A stretch of 64,000 bases of DNA from positions 1,798,001 through 1,862,000 of the forward strand of contig CP080408.1 in assembly GCA_019448215.1 (NCBI GenBank), given 5' to 3'. The notes below the pieces were generated by a model. That model was not told where the DNA came from. It made no database searches and worked only from the letters and a program-made list of their open reading frames with translations. The position numbers were made by a program, and so were the translations under genes. The DNA is from Thalassovita mediterranea (lineage in GTDB: Bacteria > Pseudomonadota > Alphaproteobacteria > Caulobacterales > Hyphomonadaceae). Below, piece by piece: positions 34,559-43,826 of the stretch (the stretch's first letter is position 1; every line of letters begins with the position of its first letter).

Positions 34559-35047
34559 ATGAAGCATCTCGCGGTGGTCCTGACGACCGGGCTCGTTATC
34601 CTTATCGGCATTGGCGCGCGCTTTGCCATCGGCAATGTTTACAGCGAGGCAGAAGCGACAAATCTCATTCAGGCGCTGACCCAGACGGGCCTCTATCTTG
34701 GCTCTGCCATCGCGGGCGCCTCGGCCACCACGCTGGCCCTCATGTTGACGCTTCTCGGGCTGACCAATCAGACGAAGACCGATTTCGATGATGACGTATA
34801 TCGAAGTATTTCGCAGGTCGCCTGGCTCTCAACCATCAGTCTTGTCGGGGCTGTCATCCTGCTCCTCATGCTGGTGCTGCCGGTGGGAGAATTCGATCAG
34901 ATGCCGGATGGCTGGTACCGTCTGATGTATGAGGTGATCTTCGCGCTCACAGTCATGGTATGCGCGCTACTCACCGCCACGGTCGTCAGGCTTTTCATGA
35001 CTATCCGTCATGTCATCAGTCAGGTGACGCCAGGCGAAACAGTCTAG
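34559..35047 (+). CDS. Small integral membrane protein of unknown function
   Basis: A 162-residue protein with four predicted membrane helices at about residues 4-24, 45-70, 88-110 and 122-147. It has a GASATTLALMLTLLGLTNQT stretch after helix 2. No known domain is recognised. GGAGGAGG lies 8 nt before the ATG. It is divergent from the unknown gene at 33751-34452 and is followed by a 150-nt AT-rich stretch. Confidence 0.72.
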   Translation: MKHLAVVLTTGLVILIGIGARFAIGNVYSEAEATNLIQALTQTGLYLGSAIAGASATTLALMLTLLGLTNQTKTDFDDDVYRSISQVAWLSTISLVGAVILLLMLVLPVGEFDQMPDGWYRLMYEVIFALTVMVCALLTATVVRLFMTIRHVISQVTPGETV

Positions 35048-35199
35048 AATTTTAAATATTTTATCGTCTGCTTGAGCCTGCAATAGAAAACGTGTAGCCA
35101 AGATAAAGCTATGCCTGATTTTACGTGATTGCTTGGAACTAGATCCACCTCAGCGCTTTGATTGTATTCGAATAACAGAGAAACGAAGCAACTTCCTCC

Positions 35200-35472
35200 A
35201 TGAAATTTAAACCGAGTAGTGTGTTCGTCAGCCACGCCGGACTGCCCAGTGGTCTTGAGTCCCGCCAAGACTGGAATGACTTCATCGACGATATCGAAAA
35301 TGAGATTGAGGCGCTCGACGCAGCCTGGGCCAGTTTCCGGGAAGATCAGCAGCCGACAGACTCTGATCAGCTGAAATACGAAACCACCCGGGACCGTCTT
35401 GAGGAATTTCGTGAGCAGGCCTTGACCAAATGGCGCTCATTGCGGGGCAATAAGCCCGGCCTTGCCTGCTGA
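35200..35472 (+). CDS. Small orphan protein
   Basis: A 90-residue charged, helical protein ([20 protein letters not shown] onward is a likely long helix or coiled coil). I do not recognise it. It lies between a 150-nt AT-rich stretch and the 3' end of the tRNA-Arg gene, a typical site for remnants of integrative elements. No strong ribosome site is visible before the ATG. It may be a real acquired gene or a fragment. Confidence 0.45.
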   Translation: MKFKPSSVFVSHAGLPSGLESRQDWNDFIDDIENEIEALDAAWASFREDQQPTDSDQLKYETTRDRLEEFREQALTKWRSLRGNKPGLAC

Positions 35473-35487
35473 TTTTCGTGGAAGAAA

Positions 35488-35564
35488 TGGCACACCCGAG
35501 AGGATTCGAACCTCTGACCCCCAGATTCGTAGTCTGGTGCTCTATCCAGCTGAGCTACGGGTGC
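35488..35564 (-). tRNA. tRNA-Arg (ACG anticodon)
   Basis: The minus strand reads as a complete 77-nt cloverleaf with GCACCCG acceptor, D arm GCTCAGCTGGATAGAGC, anticodon stem-loop CCAGA-CTACGAA-TCTGG giving anticodon ACG, T arm with GGTTCGAATCC and encoded CCA. It reads CGN arginine codons after A34-to-inosine editing. Confidence 0.97.
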
Positions 35565-35626
35565 TCCGTTGAGAGGGCGGACACATAGCGGCGCCGCGCG
35601 CACGATGCAAGCGCTTATGCTGCAGT

Positions 35627-36607
35627 CTACTGATCTGCCTCATATACACCCCGTGCAATCGCCCTTGCGAGCGTGGAAGCGGCAAGCTCTCCGATGCGCG
35701 TCAGGGAAATGGGTGAGGGCTCTTCCAGAGGGATCTTGCCGGTCGACAGAACGAACAGCGCATCCCCATCGAAAGGTGCGAAAACCGGTCTGATCGCGCG
35801 GGAGAAACCCGAAAGCGCCATCTGGGCGACGCGGTGCGCCTGCGCCGGGCTAAGCGCTGCATCGGTCGCGATACACGCAATCGTCGTGTTCTGGCCGGGC
35901 TGAGGGTTCATCTTTGCATCGCCCCATTCTTCGGGGTCAGGATTATAGCCCTCGCCCGGGCGATGATTGCCAAACTCACCATTCTGCTCATACGGCCAGG
36001 CCCAGAAGCAGGTTGTCCCCGGCATAAAGACCGAGCCGAAGCAGTTCACCCCCGCAAGGGCGCCGATCGTGATCCCGTCAGCCGTGCGAAGCGAGGCAGA
36101 GCCAAGCCCGCCTGCGTGCGCACCAGCATTTGCACCAAGCCCGCAACCAACATTGCCGAGCGGGAAGGACTTCGCCCGGTTCTCAAACGCTTCTTCACCA
36201 AGCAGGCGATAGGGCGGCTGTTCGCCCCAGCCCTTGTCGCCGCCATTGGCAAGGTCATAGAGAATGGCCGCTGGAACGATTGGCGTTTTTGGCACGCCCG
36301 GAAGGTCCTTCAGGCCATAGCCGCGCCCCATCGCGCCGAGTTTCGCTGACACACCATCTGCGGCAGCGAGACCATAGGCACTGCCGCCCGACAGCACGAC
36401 GGCATCGACCTGCTCAACCATCGTGTCGGCACGCAGAAGATCCGTCTCGCGTGTGCCGGGTCCACCTCCGGCGACCGCGCAGGCGGCCGTTGCGGGCTCA
36501 TCCGCGACAATGACGGTCGTACCGGTCAGCACGTCCCGGTTTTCCGCATTGCCGACCTCGATTCCTGGAACGTCGGTGATGAGATTTTTTGGGCCGGGCC
36601 GGGACAT
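35627..36607 (-). CDS. P1-family peptidase (DmpA/NylC-like)
   Basis: A 326-residue Ntn-type autoprocessing hydrolase. The predicted self-cleavage site is between Asn240 and Thr241 in GQNTTIACIATDAALS, as in nylon oligomer hydrolase NylC, which frees Thr241 as nucleophile. GGGPGTRETDLL and LSGGSAYGLAAADGV are family signatures. Relatives act as L-aminopeptidase/D-amidase or beta-peptidyl aminopeptidase. It is cytoplasmic, with no signal peptide. I prefer ATG 36607 with GGAG 8 nt upstream over the GTG at 36622. Confidence 0.9.
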   Translation of the reverse strand: MSRPGPKNLITDVPGIEVGNAENRDVLTGTTVIVADEPATAACAVAGGGPGTRETDLLRADTMVEQVDAVVLSGGSAYGLAAADGVSAKLGAMGRGYGLKDLPGVPKTPIVPAAILYDLANGGDKGWGEQPPYRLLGEEAFENRAKSFPLGNVGCGLGANAGAHAGGLGSASLRTADGITIGALAGVNCFGSVFMPGTTCFWAWPYEQNGEFGNHRPGEGYNPDPEEWGDAKMNPQPGQNTTIACIATDAALSPAQAHRVAQMALSGFSRAIRPVFAPFDGDALFVLSTGKIPLEEPSPISLTRIGELAASTLARAIARGVYEADQ

Positions 36608-36819
36608 ATCGAGCTGCTCCACATTTTCGCCCGTCCCGGGCTGGGACAGGAGTTCGCGTCAACCTGACCCCTAAAGCTGGCAGCCCCCTGACACAACACG
36701 CCAGCCGCCCCGCCTCTCCGGCATGAAACCTGCTTGCAGTCAGGCAAGCCGGGCACAAAAGCTTCATTTGCGCCCACCGCCCCAATGGGTAAGGTCTTAA
36801 CGTGTCAGGGGAGCAGGAC

Positions 36820-37119
36820 ATGAAACTCAAAATTGCCATCGCAGTCTCAGCCATCGCAGCAGGCGGCCTTTCGGCAGCCGCACAAGAGGCGCAGACCTAT
36901 TCGACGGAAGTCCCGAACCTCAGCCAGTGCATTGAGCGCGCAGGCGCCGATGGTGAGGCGACGCAGGAAGAGCTTGATGACTGCATCAGCGCCAATCTTG
37001 GCGAAGTGCGCGCGGCAATGCCTCAAGTGCCTATGGATAATGCGGGTGAAACGCCCTATCGCATGGAAAACACCATGACCGGTGAAACCGCTGAAGGGGA
37101 CACCGAAGAGGAGTCCTGA
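36820..37119 (+). CDS. Small secreted protein of unknown function
   Basis: A 99-residue protein with a signal peptide (MKLKIAIAVSAIAAGGLSAAA) and a short acidic mature part with two cysteines (SQCIERAG ... DDCISANL) that could form one disulfide. GGGGAG precedes the ATG at 36820. Its TGA overlaps the ATG of the gamma-glutamyltransferase gene, so they are co-translated and it may assist or accompany that enzyme in the envelope. No known family. Confidence 0.7.
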   Translation: MKLKIAIAVSAIAAGGLSAAAQEAQTYSTEVPNLSQCIERAGADGEATQEELDDCISANLGEVRAAMPQVPMDNAGETPYRMENTMTGETAEGDTEEES

Positions 37120-38897
37120 TGAAACCTTCCACCTTGCTCTGTCCAGCGCTCGCTCTGGTCGCGCTTGCTGCGTGTCAGCCACAATCTGAAACCAGCGTCC
37201 CCGACCGACCGACACTAGAAGAAACAGAGCAAGCGCCTGCGCCCAGGATCTGGGACAAGGGCGCCATGGTGGCGGCGGCAGATCCCCGCGCCGTAGAAGC
37301 GGGCCTCAAAATCCTGCGTGAAGGCGGCACCGCGATCGATGCCGCCATCGCCGTTCACACGGTCCTCGGCCTGGTTGAGCCGCAGAGCTCCGGCATCGGC
37401 GGCGGGGCCTTCATGGTCTATTACGACTATGAGGACGATGCGCTGACCGTATTCGATGGGCGCGAGACGGCGCCTCAGGCCGCAGACGAAAACCTGTTCG
37501 TGGTCGACGGCGAAGTCCTCGACTATGTCACGGCATGGCAATCGGGCCGCTCGGCAGGCGTGCCCGGCATGATCGCGCTCTACAAGGCTGCACATGAGGC
37601 AGAAGGCGAAGCCGAATGGGCTTCGCTCTTCCAGCCTGCCATTGATCTTGCCCGCGATGGTTTCGAAGTTTCTCCGCGCCTTGCCGGTCTTCTCGCGAAT
37701 GACCGTCTTCGCGGTGCCATGCGCCTCGATGAGGACGAAAATGCAAGCGTCTACTTCTTCCCGGAAGGTGAGCCGCTGACTGTCGGCACGGTGCGGGACA
37801 ATCCTGCCTATGCCGACCTCCTCCAGTCTGTCGCCGAAAACGGACCGTCCGCCTTCTACGAAGGCGAGAATGCGCAGGCCATTGTCGATGTGCTCTCGCA
37901 GGAACCGCTGCCCAGCACGATGACGCTAGATGATATCTCCTCCTACGAAGTGAAGCTGCGCCCGGCCGTATGCGGCGACCATGAAACAATGCGCATCTGC
38001 TCTGCGCCGCCGCCAAGCTCCGGCGCGGTCACCCAGAACATGATCTGGGGTCTTTACGAGCGCATGACCGAGGGCAGCGGCCCCGGCTATAGCGATGAGA
38101 AGCTCGCTGCATGGGTCGATGCCCAGCGCATCGCCTATGCTGACCGCGATCATTATGTCGCCGATGCCGACTACGTTCAGGTGCCGACCTCTGACCTGAT
38201 CGATCCGCGCTATTTCGACGCGCGCGTCGGCGATGTCTATGCGCCAGACGCAAACCCGCAGCCCGGTGACCCGGGTGAGGTTCTCGGCCGCGGTTCGATG
38301 ATCGGCATGTGGGGCAGGGACCTCACCGATGAAACGCCAGGCACGACCCACATTTCCATCATTGATGGTCAGGGCAACGCCGTCTCCATGACGGCGACGG
38401 TCGAGTCCGCCTTCGGCAATTCGCGCATGGTGAACGGCTATCTGCTCAACAATGAGCTGACCGACTTCTCGCGCCAGCCGACGATCAACAGCCTGCCAGT
38501 GGCCAATGCACCGGCGGGTGGGAAACGCCCGCGCTCGTCCATGTCCCCGACCATGGTGTTCGATCAGGACGGCGACCTCTTCATGGTCACTGGGTCTCCG
38601 GGCGGCAATTCCATCGTGGCCTATGTCTCCAAGACGATTGTCGGCGTGCTCGACTGGGGTCTCTCCGCGCAGGAAGCAATCAATCTTCCGAACGTGATCG
38701 CCCGCGGCCCATCTGTCGGCGTCGAGATTGATGTGGAGCGCGGTCAGGACTGGGCCGATGCGCTGTCGGCTGCAGGTTACCCTGTTGAAGAGCGGACTGG
38801 CGAGAATTCAGGTCTTCACGTCATTATCGTGCGCGGCGACGGGCTTGATGGCGGGGCAGACCCCCGCCGCGAAGGCGTCGCCCTGACGCTCGACTAG
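37119..38897 (+). CDS. ggt: Gamma-glutamyltransferase
   Basis: A 592-residue Ntn hydrolase that cleaves glutathione and other gamma-glutamyl compounds in the periplasm. It has a lipoprotein-type signal (LVALAACQP, Cys19), so it is likely membrane-anchored. Self-cleavage occurs before Thr409 in PGTTHISIIDGQGNAVSMT, giving large and small subunits; PLSSMSPT-like substrate residues are present as PRSSMSPTMV, and GSPGG follows. Its ATG overlaps the previous stop by one base. Confidence 0.95.
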   Translation: MKPSTLLCPALALVALAACQPQSETSVPDRPTLEETEQAPAPRIWDKGAMVAAADPRAVEAGLKILREGGTAIDAAIAVHTVLGLVEPQSSGIGGGAFMVYYDYEDDALTVFDGRETAPQAADENLFVVDGEVLDYVTAWQSGRSAGVPGMIALYKAAHEAEGEAEWASLFQPAIDLARDGFEVSPRLAGLLANDRLRGAMRLDEDENASVYFFPEGEPLTVGTVRDNPAYADLLQSVAENGPSAFYEGENAQAIVDVLSQEPLPSTMTLDDISSYEVKLRPAVCGDHETMRICSAPPPSSGAVTQNMIWGLYERMTEGSGPGYSDEKLAAWVDAQRIAYADRDHYVADADYVQVPTSDLIDPRYFDARVGDVYAPDANPQPGDPGEVLGRGSMIGMWGRDLTDETPGTTHISIIDGQGNAVSMTATVESAFGNSRMVNGYLLNNELTDFSRQPTINSLPVANAPAGGKRPRSSMSPTMVFDQDGDLFMVTGSPGGNSIVAYVSKTIVGVLDWGLSAQEAINLPNVIARGPSVGVEIDVERGQDWADALSAAGYPVEERTGENSGLHVIIVRGDGLDGGADPRREGVALTLD

Positions 38898-38898
38898 C

Positions 38899-40311
38899 CT
38901 ATTTGGCAGGCGGCGCAGCGGGAAGGGTCAGCCTGAACCGCGTGCCCGCCTCGCTGGTCTCTACCAGCGAAAGCTCCCCGCCCATGGCGCGGGCAAGGTC
39001 ACGCGACAGCGACAGGCCAAGCCCCGTCCCATCCCGCCTCGATGAAGCGGCGAAAGGCTTGAAGAGGTTCTCCTGCGCCCGCTTTGGCAGGCCCGGGCCA
39101 GTATCTGCAAAATCGATGCGGGTCGGGTCGCCGGACACGGTGATCGTCCCGCCAGCCTCTCCCATGGCTTCCACCGCATTGCGGATCAGGTTCGCCGCGA
39201 TCCGGTAGAGATGATCCGGGTCGCAATAGCCGGTGAGGCCGGGGTCGATCTCATTGGCGAAGCGGACCTGACCGGTATCGCCAATCCCTTCCATGGCCGC
39301 CTCGCTCACCGTTTCGGCCAGCCTCACCATCTGCAGACGCGCCACTGGCGTGGATGAGCGTCCATAGCGCAGCGTGTCGCTTGCAAGGCCGATAGCCCGC
39401 TCCAGCGCGCGTTCGAGCCGCGGGACGGCGCGCTGTACGCGTGGGTCATCAGACGTCGAGAGGGCATCAGATGCAAGCTGCGCGGTGGCGAGCGTGTTTC
39501 TGAGGTCGTGATTGATCTTGGCGACCGCCTCGCCAAGCTGAGCCAGCCGCTCGCGCTGGCGGAAGCTGTCGGAAACGGCCTCTTCCATGTCGGCCAGGGC
39601 ATTCTGCGCGCGGCCAATCTCATCGCGCCGCGAAGTCGGCCCCAGCCGCCGCGTCCAGCTGCCCGGATCCTGCCTGAACTGGATGACGGCCTGCGTCACC
39701 CGCTGGATGGGCCGCACGACAAGCGCGATCAGGAGGAAATAGATCAGCATCGCCGCCGTGATCGAGACGATGAGCGACACGATCAGGATCCGCGCGGCAT
39801 AGGCGGTTAGCCCTCGCTTCAGCGGCGCTTCTGGTAGGATGACTTCCAGCACGCGCCCCTCGCCAGAGCCCATGCCGCGAATGACCAGCATCCGTCCGTC
39901 CTCTGCCAGCAGGGTCTCCAGCGTCTCGCCAATCTCGCCGAAATAGCTCTCCGACATCATGTCGATCTCTTTCATCGGCCCTTCGAGCGGCATGGCGGGC
40001 GGCAGGATCTGCTCGCGCATATCGTCGCTGAGCTCAGCCACGGCCAGCACTTCGGCGCGCATAAGCAAGTCGTTGGATAGCTCTTCGGACACCATGCGGC
40101 TTGGCGCGGCCTCGAGTGAGAGGGCCGCAATACGTGCCGCCTGCACGCGCTCATTCAGCCAGCTTTCGCGATAATTGGCGGCGCTCGGCAGGAAAATGAT
40201 GAATTCGATCAGCAGGATCACGCCGATCGTAACGAGGAATAGCCGCACGCTCAGGCTGTCGAACAGCCCGCGTCGGTTGGTCGTATTCGCTTCAGGCTCA
40301 CGCAACGGCAC
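38899..40311 (-). CDS. Membrane sensor histidine kinase
   Basis: A 470-residue two-membrane-helix kinase: helix 1 at residues 22-42, a periplasmic sensor of about 130 residues, helix 2 at 174-199, a HAMP domain, the HisKA helix with His268 in KINHDLRNTLATAQ, and an ATPase domain with N box (NLIRNAVEAM), G1 (FADTGPGLP) and G2 (GTGLGLSLS). No response regulator is adjacent, so it is an orphan kinase. It is convergent with ggt with a one-base gap and precedes nothing on its own strand here. Confidence 0.93.
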   Translation of the reverse strand: MPLREPEANTTNRRGLFDSLSVRLFLVTIGVILLIEFIIFLPSAANYRESWLNERVQAARIAALSLEAAPSRMVSEELSNDLLMRAEVLAVAELSDDMREQILPPAMPLEGPMKEIDMMSESYFGEIGETLETLLAEDGRMLVIRGMGSGEGRVLEVILPEAPLKRGLTAYAARILIVSLIVSITAAMLIYFLLIALVVRPIQRVTQAVIQFRQDPGSWTRRLGPTSRRDEIGRAQNALADMEEAVSDSFRQRERLAQLGEAVAKINHDLRNTLATAQLASDALSTSDDPRVQRAVPRLERALERAIGLASDTLRYGRSSTPVARLQMVRLAETVSEAAMEGIGDTGQVRFANEIDPGLTGYCDPDHLYRIAANLIRNAVEAMGEAGGTITVSGDPTRIDFADTGPGLPKRAQENLFKPFAASSRRDGTGLGLSLSRDLARAMGGELSLVETSEAGTRFRLTLPAAPPAK

Positions 40312-40326
40312 GCAGCGGCAATTAAG

Positions 40327-41862
40327 CTAGGCGATGCGTTGAAGCAAGCTGACAAGAAGGCGCGCGGGCCGGCCGAACACGGCGCCAGAGAAATGCGCGC
40401 TCGCCGCCCGCTTCACGACTTCGGTCCGCGTCGGGTAGGGCGAGATGAAATTGGTGAGCGATGTCAGCTTCATTCCGTTCGACATGGCATAGCCGACCAG
40501 CTGGATGATATCGCCCGCGCCCTCGCCCACAATCGACGCGCCGACCAGCTTGCCTTTGTGGATGACGAGCTTGCATTCGCCCTTGGTCTTGCCCTCGGCA
40601 ATGGCGCGGTCATTCTCCTCGAAGGCAAAGACGGACGTCTCGACCTTGTCGCCAAACTGCTTCCGCGCCGTCGCTTCGGTGAGGCCGACCTGCGCAACCT
40701 CCGGCGAGGTGTACGTCACCGCTGGCAGTGGCAGGCTGTCGGCGCGCGAGCCCTGCTTGAAGAAAGCCCGGCGCACCAGCACAGACGCATGCCAACCGGC
40801 AAGGTGGGTGAACTGACCCATCCCCGCGACATCGCCTAGCGCCCAGACCCGCTTGTTGGAGATCGAGCGCAGCTTCTGGCTGACCTTGATGCCGCGCTTG
40901 TCGTATTCGACGTCGCCGACTTCAAGATCGAGCCCATCCAGCACCGGCTGGCGGCCAGCCGCAACGAGGAGGTGGCTGCCGCGCACGATCTTCTTGCCGT
41001 CCGGACCTTCAGCTTCCAGCACGATCGTGCCGTCGCTTTCACTGACGCTGGCGGCCTCATAGCCCTCCAGCAGCGTCACACCCTCATCGCGGAGAGTGTC
41101 AGCAGCGACCCTGGCATGGTCCTCATCAGACGAGGCGAGCACGCGGCCCATCTCGACAACCGTGACCTCAGAGCCGAGGCGGCGGAAAGCCTGCGCCATT
41201 TCCATCCCGATCGGCCCGCCGCCAAGGATGATCAGGTGAAGCGGCAGCTTGTCGATATCGAAAATGGTCTCATTGGTAAGATAGTTGACCGTCGCAAGGC
41301 CCGGCACGGGCGGAATGAAAGCGCGTGAGCCGGTCGCAATAACGATCCGGCGCGCCTTCACGGTCGCGCTGGGCGAATTGATCGTCTGGGGGTCCGAGAA
41401 TTTCGCATGTTCGCGGATAACGGTGACGCCAAGGCCTTCAAACCGTTCCTGGCTGTCGACGGGCGCGATCGTATCAATGGCAGAGCGGATATGCGCCTGC
41501 ACCTTCTGCCAGTCCGTCACCGGCGTACCCGTGACAATGCCATAATCGACGCCCTCGCGCGCCGAAGCGGCGTATTTCGCAGCAGAGATCAGCGCCTTTG
41601 ACGGCACGCAGCCGGAGTTGAGGCAGTCGCCGCCCATCTCGCCCTTTTCAAACAGAACGACCTTCAGCCCCAGCATGGCCGCTCCGGCAGCCGCTGAGAG
41701 ACCGCCAGACCCGGCGCCGATGACGACCAGATCAGCCTTGAGATTGCGATGCGGCGCGGCGCCAACCGAGTGGGGCGCAGGCTCAGTATTTACCTTGTCA
41801 GGGGACTGCTCGCCCGGGATGGGCGCGCGGGCATTCTGCTTGGCGGTCGCATCATCACTCAT
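40327..41862 (-). CDS. FAD-dependent pyridine nucleotide-disulfide oxidoreductase
   Basis: A 511-residue flavoprotein of the dihydrolipoamide dehydrogenase / mercuric reductase family. The FAD-binding GAGSGGLSAA is at 49-58 and the redox disulfide Cys80/Cys85 is in GGDCLNSGCVPSK; the NAD site GGGPIGMEMA and the C-terminal dimer domain follow, but the C-terminal His-x-x-x-x-Glu pair of true lipoamide dehydrogenases is not evident (ISPYPTRTEV instead of HPTxxE). An extra 40-residue N-terminal tail is present. It overlaps the TVP38 gene by 4 nt, a widespread pairing. Confidence 0.9.
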   Translation of the reverse strand: MSDDATAKQNARAPIPGEQSPDKVNTEPAPHSVGAAPHRNLKADLVVIGAGSGGLSAAAGAAMLGLKVVLFEKGEMGGDCLNSGCVPSKALISAAKYAASAREGVDYGIVTGTPVTDWQKVQAHIRSAIDTIAPVDSQERFEGLGVTVIREHAKFSDPQTINSPSATVKARRIVIATGSRAFIPPVPGLATVNYLTNETIFDIDKLPLHLIILGGGPIGMEMAQAFRRLGSEVTVVEMGRVLASSDEDHARVAADTLRDEGVTLLEGYEAASVSESDGTIVLEAEGPDGKKIVRGSHLLVAAGRQPVLDGLDLEVGDVEYDKRGIKVSQKLRSISNKRVWALGDVAGMGQFTHLAGWHASVLVRRAFFKQGSRADSLPLPAVTYTSPEVAQVGLTEATARKQFGDKVETSVFAFEENDRAIAEGKTKGECKLVIHKGKLVGASIVGEGAGDIIQLVGYAMSNGMKLTSLTNFISPYPTRTEVVKRAASAHFSGAVFGRPARLLVSLLQRIA

Positions 41863-42605
41863 TGGGCAGCTTCCTCAATCTGGGCCGCCTTGCGGCGGAA
41901 AATCTTCTTGTAGGCCACTGGCAGCAGCGCCACGACGGCCAGCGCAAGGAAGGCCGGCGCGAAATTGGCGACCGCATCCAGCAGCGAATTGGTCTCGCCC
42001 TGATCAAACGTCGCGCCAAGGCTCGCACCGATCCACGTATATGCAACCACGCCGGGGACAATGCCGAGCGCCGTGGTGAGGACATAATCGCGGAACTTCG
42101 CGCCAAGCAGGGCAGGGGCGATATTGGCGACCGGGAACGGCACCAGCGGCAGGAGTCGGAGCGCAAACATGTAGGACACTGCGTCCTCCTGAAAGCCCTT
42201 CTCCATCCGCTTGACGAAGCCGCCCGCTTTCTCCTGCAGCGTCTTGCCAATCGATGTCTTCGCCGCGAGGAAAAGTGCGCTCGCGCCCAGCGTGGCGCCG
42301 ACGACTGTGGCCGCGCTCCCGCCGAACAGGCCAAAGAGCAGGCCGCCCGCAATCGTGATCCAGAGTGCGCCCGGCAGCATGAAAGCCGTCGCAAGCGCAT
42401 AGATCGCGATATAGGCGGCCACAGCGAGGACAATGTTCTCGTCCACAAAGGCCTGCATGCTAGCATTCTGGCGTTGCAGCGTTTCGATGGAGAGATAGTC
42501 GAACAGGCCAAACGCCCATGCGGCGATGAGACCCGCGACAATCACATAGATCGGCCAGAGGCGGACCCAGATGGACGTCCCGGTCTTGGTATTATCTTCA
42601 GACAT
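41859..42605 (-). CDS. TVP38/TMEM64 (VTT-domain) membrane protein
   Basis: A 248-residue membrane protein of the DedA/VTT superfamily. Five to six helices; the conserved core is LPGALWITIAGGLLFGLFGGSAATVVGATLGASALF with the reentrant-loop glycine pattern, then FVKRMEKGFQEDAVSYMFALRLLPLVPF. Family members are linked to lipid scrambling or selenite/metal handling. It sits between DUF547 and a disulfide oxidoreductase in one operon, the arrangement seen in many bacteria. Confidence 0.93.
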   Translation of the reverse strand: MSEDNTKTGTSIWVRLWPIYVIVAGLIAAWAFGLFDYLSIETLQRQNASMQAFVDENIVLAVAAYIAIYALATAFMLPGALWITIAGGLLFGLFGGSAATVVGATLGASALFLAAKTSIGKTLQEKAGGFVKRMEKGFQEDAVSYMFALRLLPLVPFPVANIAPALLGAKFRDYVLTTALGIVPGVVAYTWIGASLGATFDQGETNSLLDAVANFAPAFLALAVVALLPVAYKKIFRRKAAQIEEAAQ

Positions 42606-42646
42606 GGCGATGGGCTTTCAGCTGGATGTCAGGGTGTGAGACAGGC

Positions 42647-43435
42647 TTATTTCGCCGTGTCATTGAGCGACCAGTCATAATCATAGTCGTCGATCTTTCG
42701 CCGGGCAGCTATCTGTTCTGCGAGGTCGGCGTCGGCATATTGGATGAGATGGTCGATCACGGCAGCTTCAGAGCCGCCAAAATCTTCCTCGAACCATTTA
42801 TAGATGGATGAGACATCGATGCTGTCGCCGTCGACGCGCACGCCGCGCGGATGATTCACATAGGCGCGGGCGGCGTCATCGAGGTCTGCATTCAGCGTCT
42901 CAGCCACCCATGGCGTGGTGCGAAGGTCCGGGCAGCTATAGGACGCGCAATTGATCGCATAATGGAGCCGCGGATCATCGCTCCACTGCTTGCGCAGCAC
43001 GTCATGCTCGATGCCGTGAAGGGAGATGAGGTCATCGCCCGCACGGACCTTGATGCTCTTCCACGGGCCGGTCGAGTACCAGGGCTTGATCGTATCTGTC
43101 GGATATTTCTCGACGATATAGCGGACAGTCACCGCGTTATAGAGGTTGGACCAGGCCGCGAATTGCGCATCGCGCTCCATCGCGGCGATATCGGCCCCGT
43201 CGAACTGGGCGATATAAGCGTCCAGCTTTTCGCGATCTTCGGCATTGGCCTCGAGCGCGCCATAGTCGACCAGATTCACCCCGTCAGGGCCGGGCGAGAC
43301 ATAGGCTTCGAGGATGTCGCCCCAGCTTTCATGAGAAATCGCGCCCTGCGCGGACGCTGTAAATGATGTCATGGCGACGGCTACCCCTGTGAGGACCGCA
43401 GCTATGCGGGAAAATGTATGGACTGCAAGTTTCAT
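42647..43435 (-). CDS. DUF547 secreted protein
   Basis: A 262-residue protein with signal peptide (MKLAVHTFSRIAAVLTGVAV) and a full DUF547 domain: WSNLYNAVTVRYIVEKYP, WKSIKVRAGDDLISLHGIEH, and HYAINCASYSCPDLR. The conserved Cys and His residues recall thiol-dependent hydrolases but activity is unproven. It lies 41 nt upstream of the TVP38 gene on the same strand, so DUF547, TVP38 and the FAD oxidoreductase are one likely operon. Start at 43435 gives the signal peptide. Confidence 0.88.
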   Translation of the reverse strand: MKLAVHTFSRIAAVLTGVAVAMTSFTASAQGAISHESWGDILEAYVSPGPDGVNLVDYGALEANAEDREKLDAYIAQFDGADIAAMERDAQFAAWSNLYNAVTVRYIVEKYPTDTIKPWYSTGPWKSIKVRAGDDLISLHGIEHDVLRKQWSDDPRLHYAINCASYSCPDLRTTPWVAETLNADLDDAARAYVNHPRGVRVDGDSIDVSSIYKWFEEDFGGSEAAVIDHLIQYADADLAEQIAARRKIDDYDYDWSLNDTAK

Positions 43436-43580
43436 AACCGGGCATATAGACTTCGTCTTCGCGGCTGACACGTCACACTCCAGTCCCGCTGCTTCACACG
43501 AGCGTGAACTGTCCCGGCGGCAGGATCGGCGCCCGCCGCTCGCCGCAGTAAAAGGGCTGGAAAGACTGGTTAGGTAGCCT

Positions 43581-43609
43581 TGACCTACCCGAATGCAGCC
43601 TGTATCAGC
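43581..43609 (+). promoter_or_regulatory. Sigma-70-type promoter for rpmH-rnpA
   Basis: TTGACC (43581-43586) and TATCAG (43604-43609) are spaced by 17 nt, close to the housekeeping consensus. The expected transcription start near 43616 leaves a leader of about 40 nt to rpmH. Found by eye; not the only possible choice. Confidence 0.5.
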
Positions 43610-43654
43610 CGCGGTTTCCGAATTCGGTCAACACTTGATTGAGGCTCGACGCCC

Positions 43655-43789
43655 ATGAAACGTACATTCCAGCCTTCGCGTCTTAAGCGCGCCCGCCGTC
43701 ACGGTTTCCGGTCCCGCATGGCCACCAAGAACGGTCGCAAGGTGCTTTCGCGCCGCCGCGCCAAGGGCCGCAAGCGTCTGTCAGCCTAA
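43655..43789 (+). CDS. rpmH: 50S ribosomal protein L34
   Basis: A 44-residue basic protein beginning [18 protein letters not shown] and ending KGRKRLSA, a textbook L34. It is a structural component of the large ribosomal subunit. It heads the conserved rpmH-rnpA-yidC-engB block. Confidence 0.98.
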   Translation: MKRTFQPSRLKRARRHGFRSRMATKNGRKVLSRRRAKGRKRLSA

Positions 43790-43826
43790 AGGCTGCCTGC
43801 GCCGCTCCGGCGTCTGGAGCGCTGCC

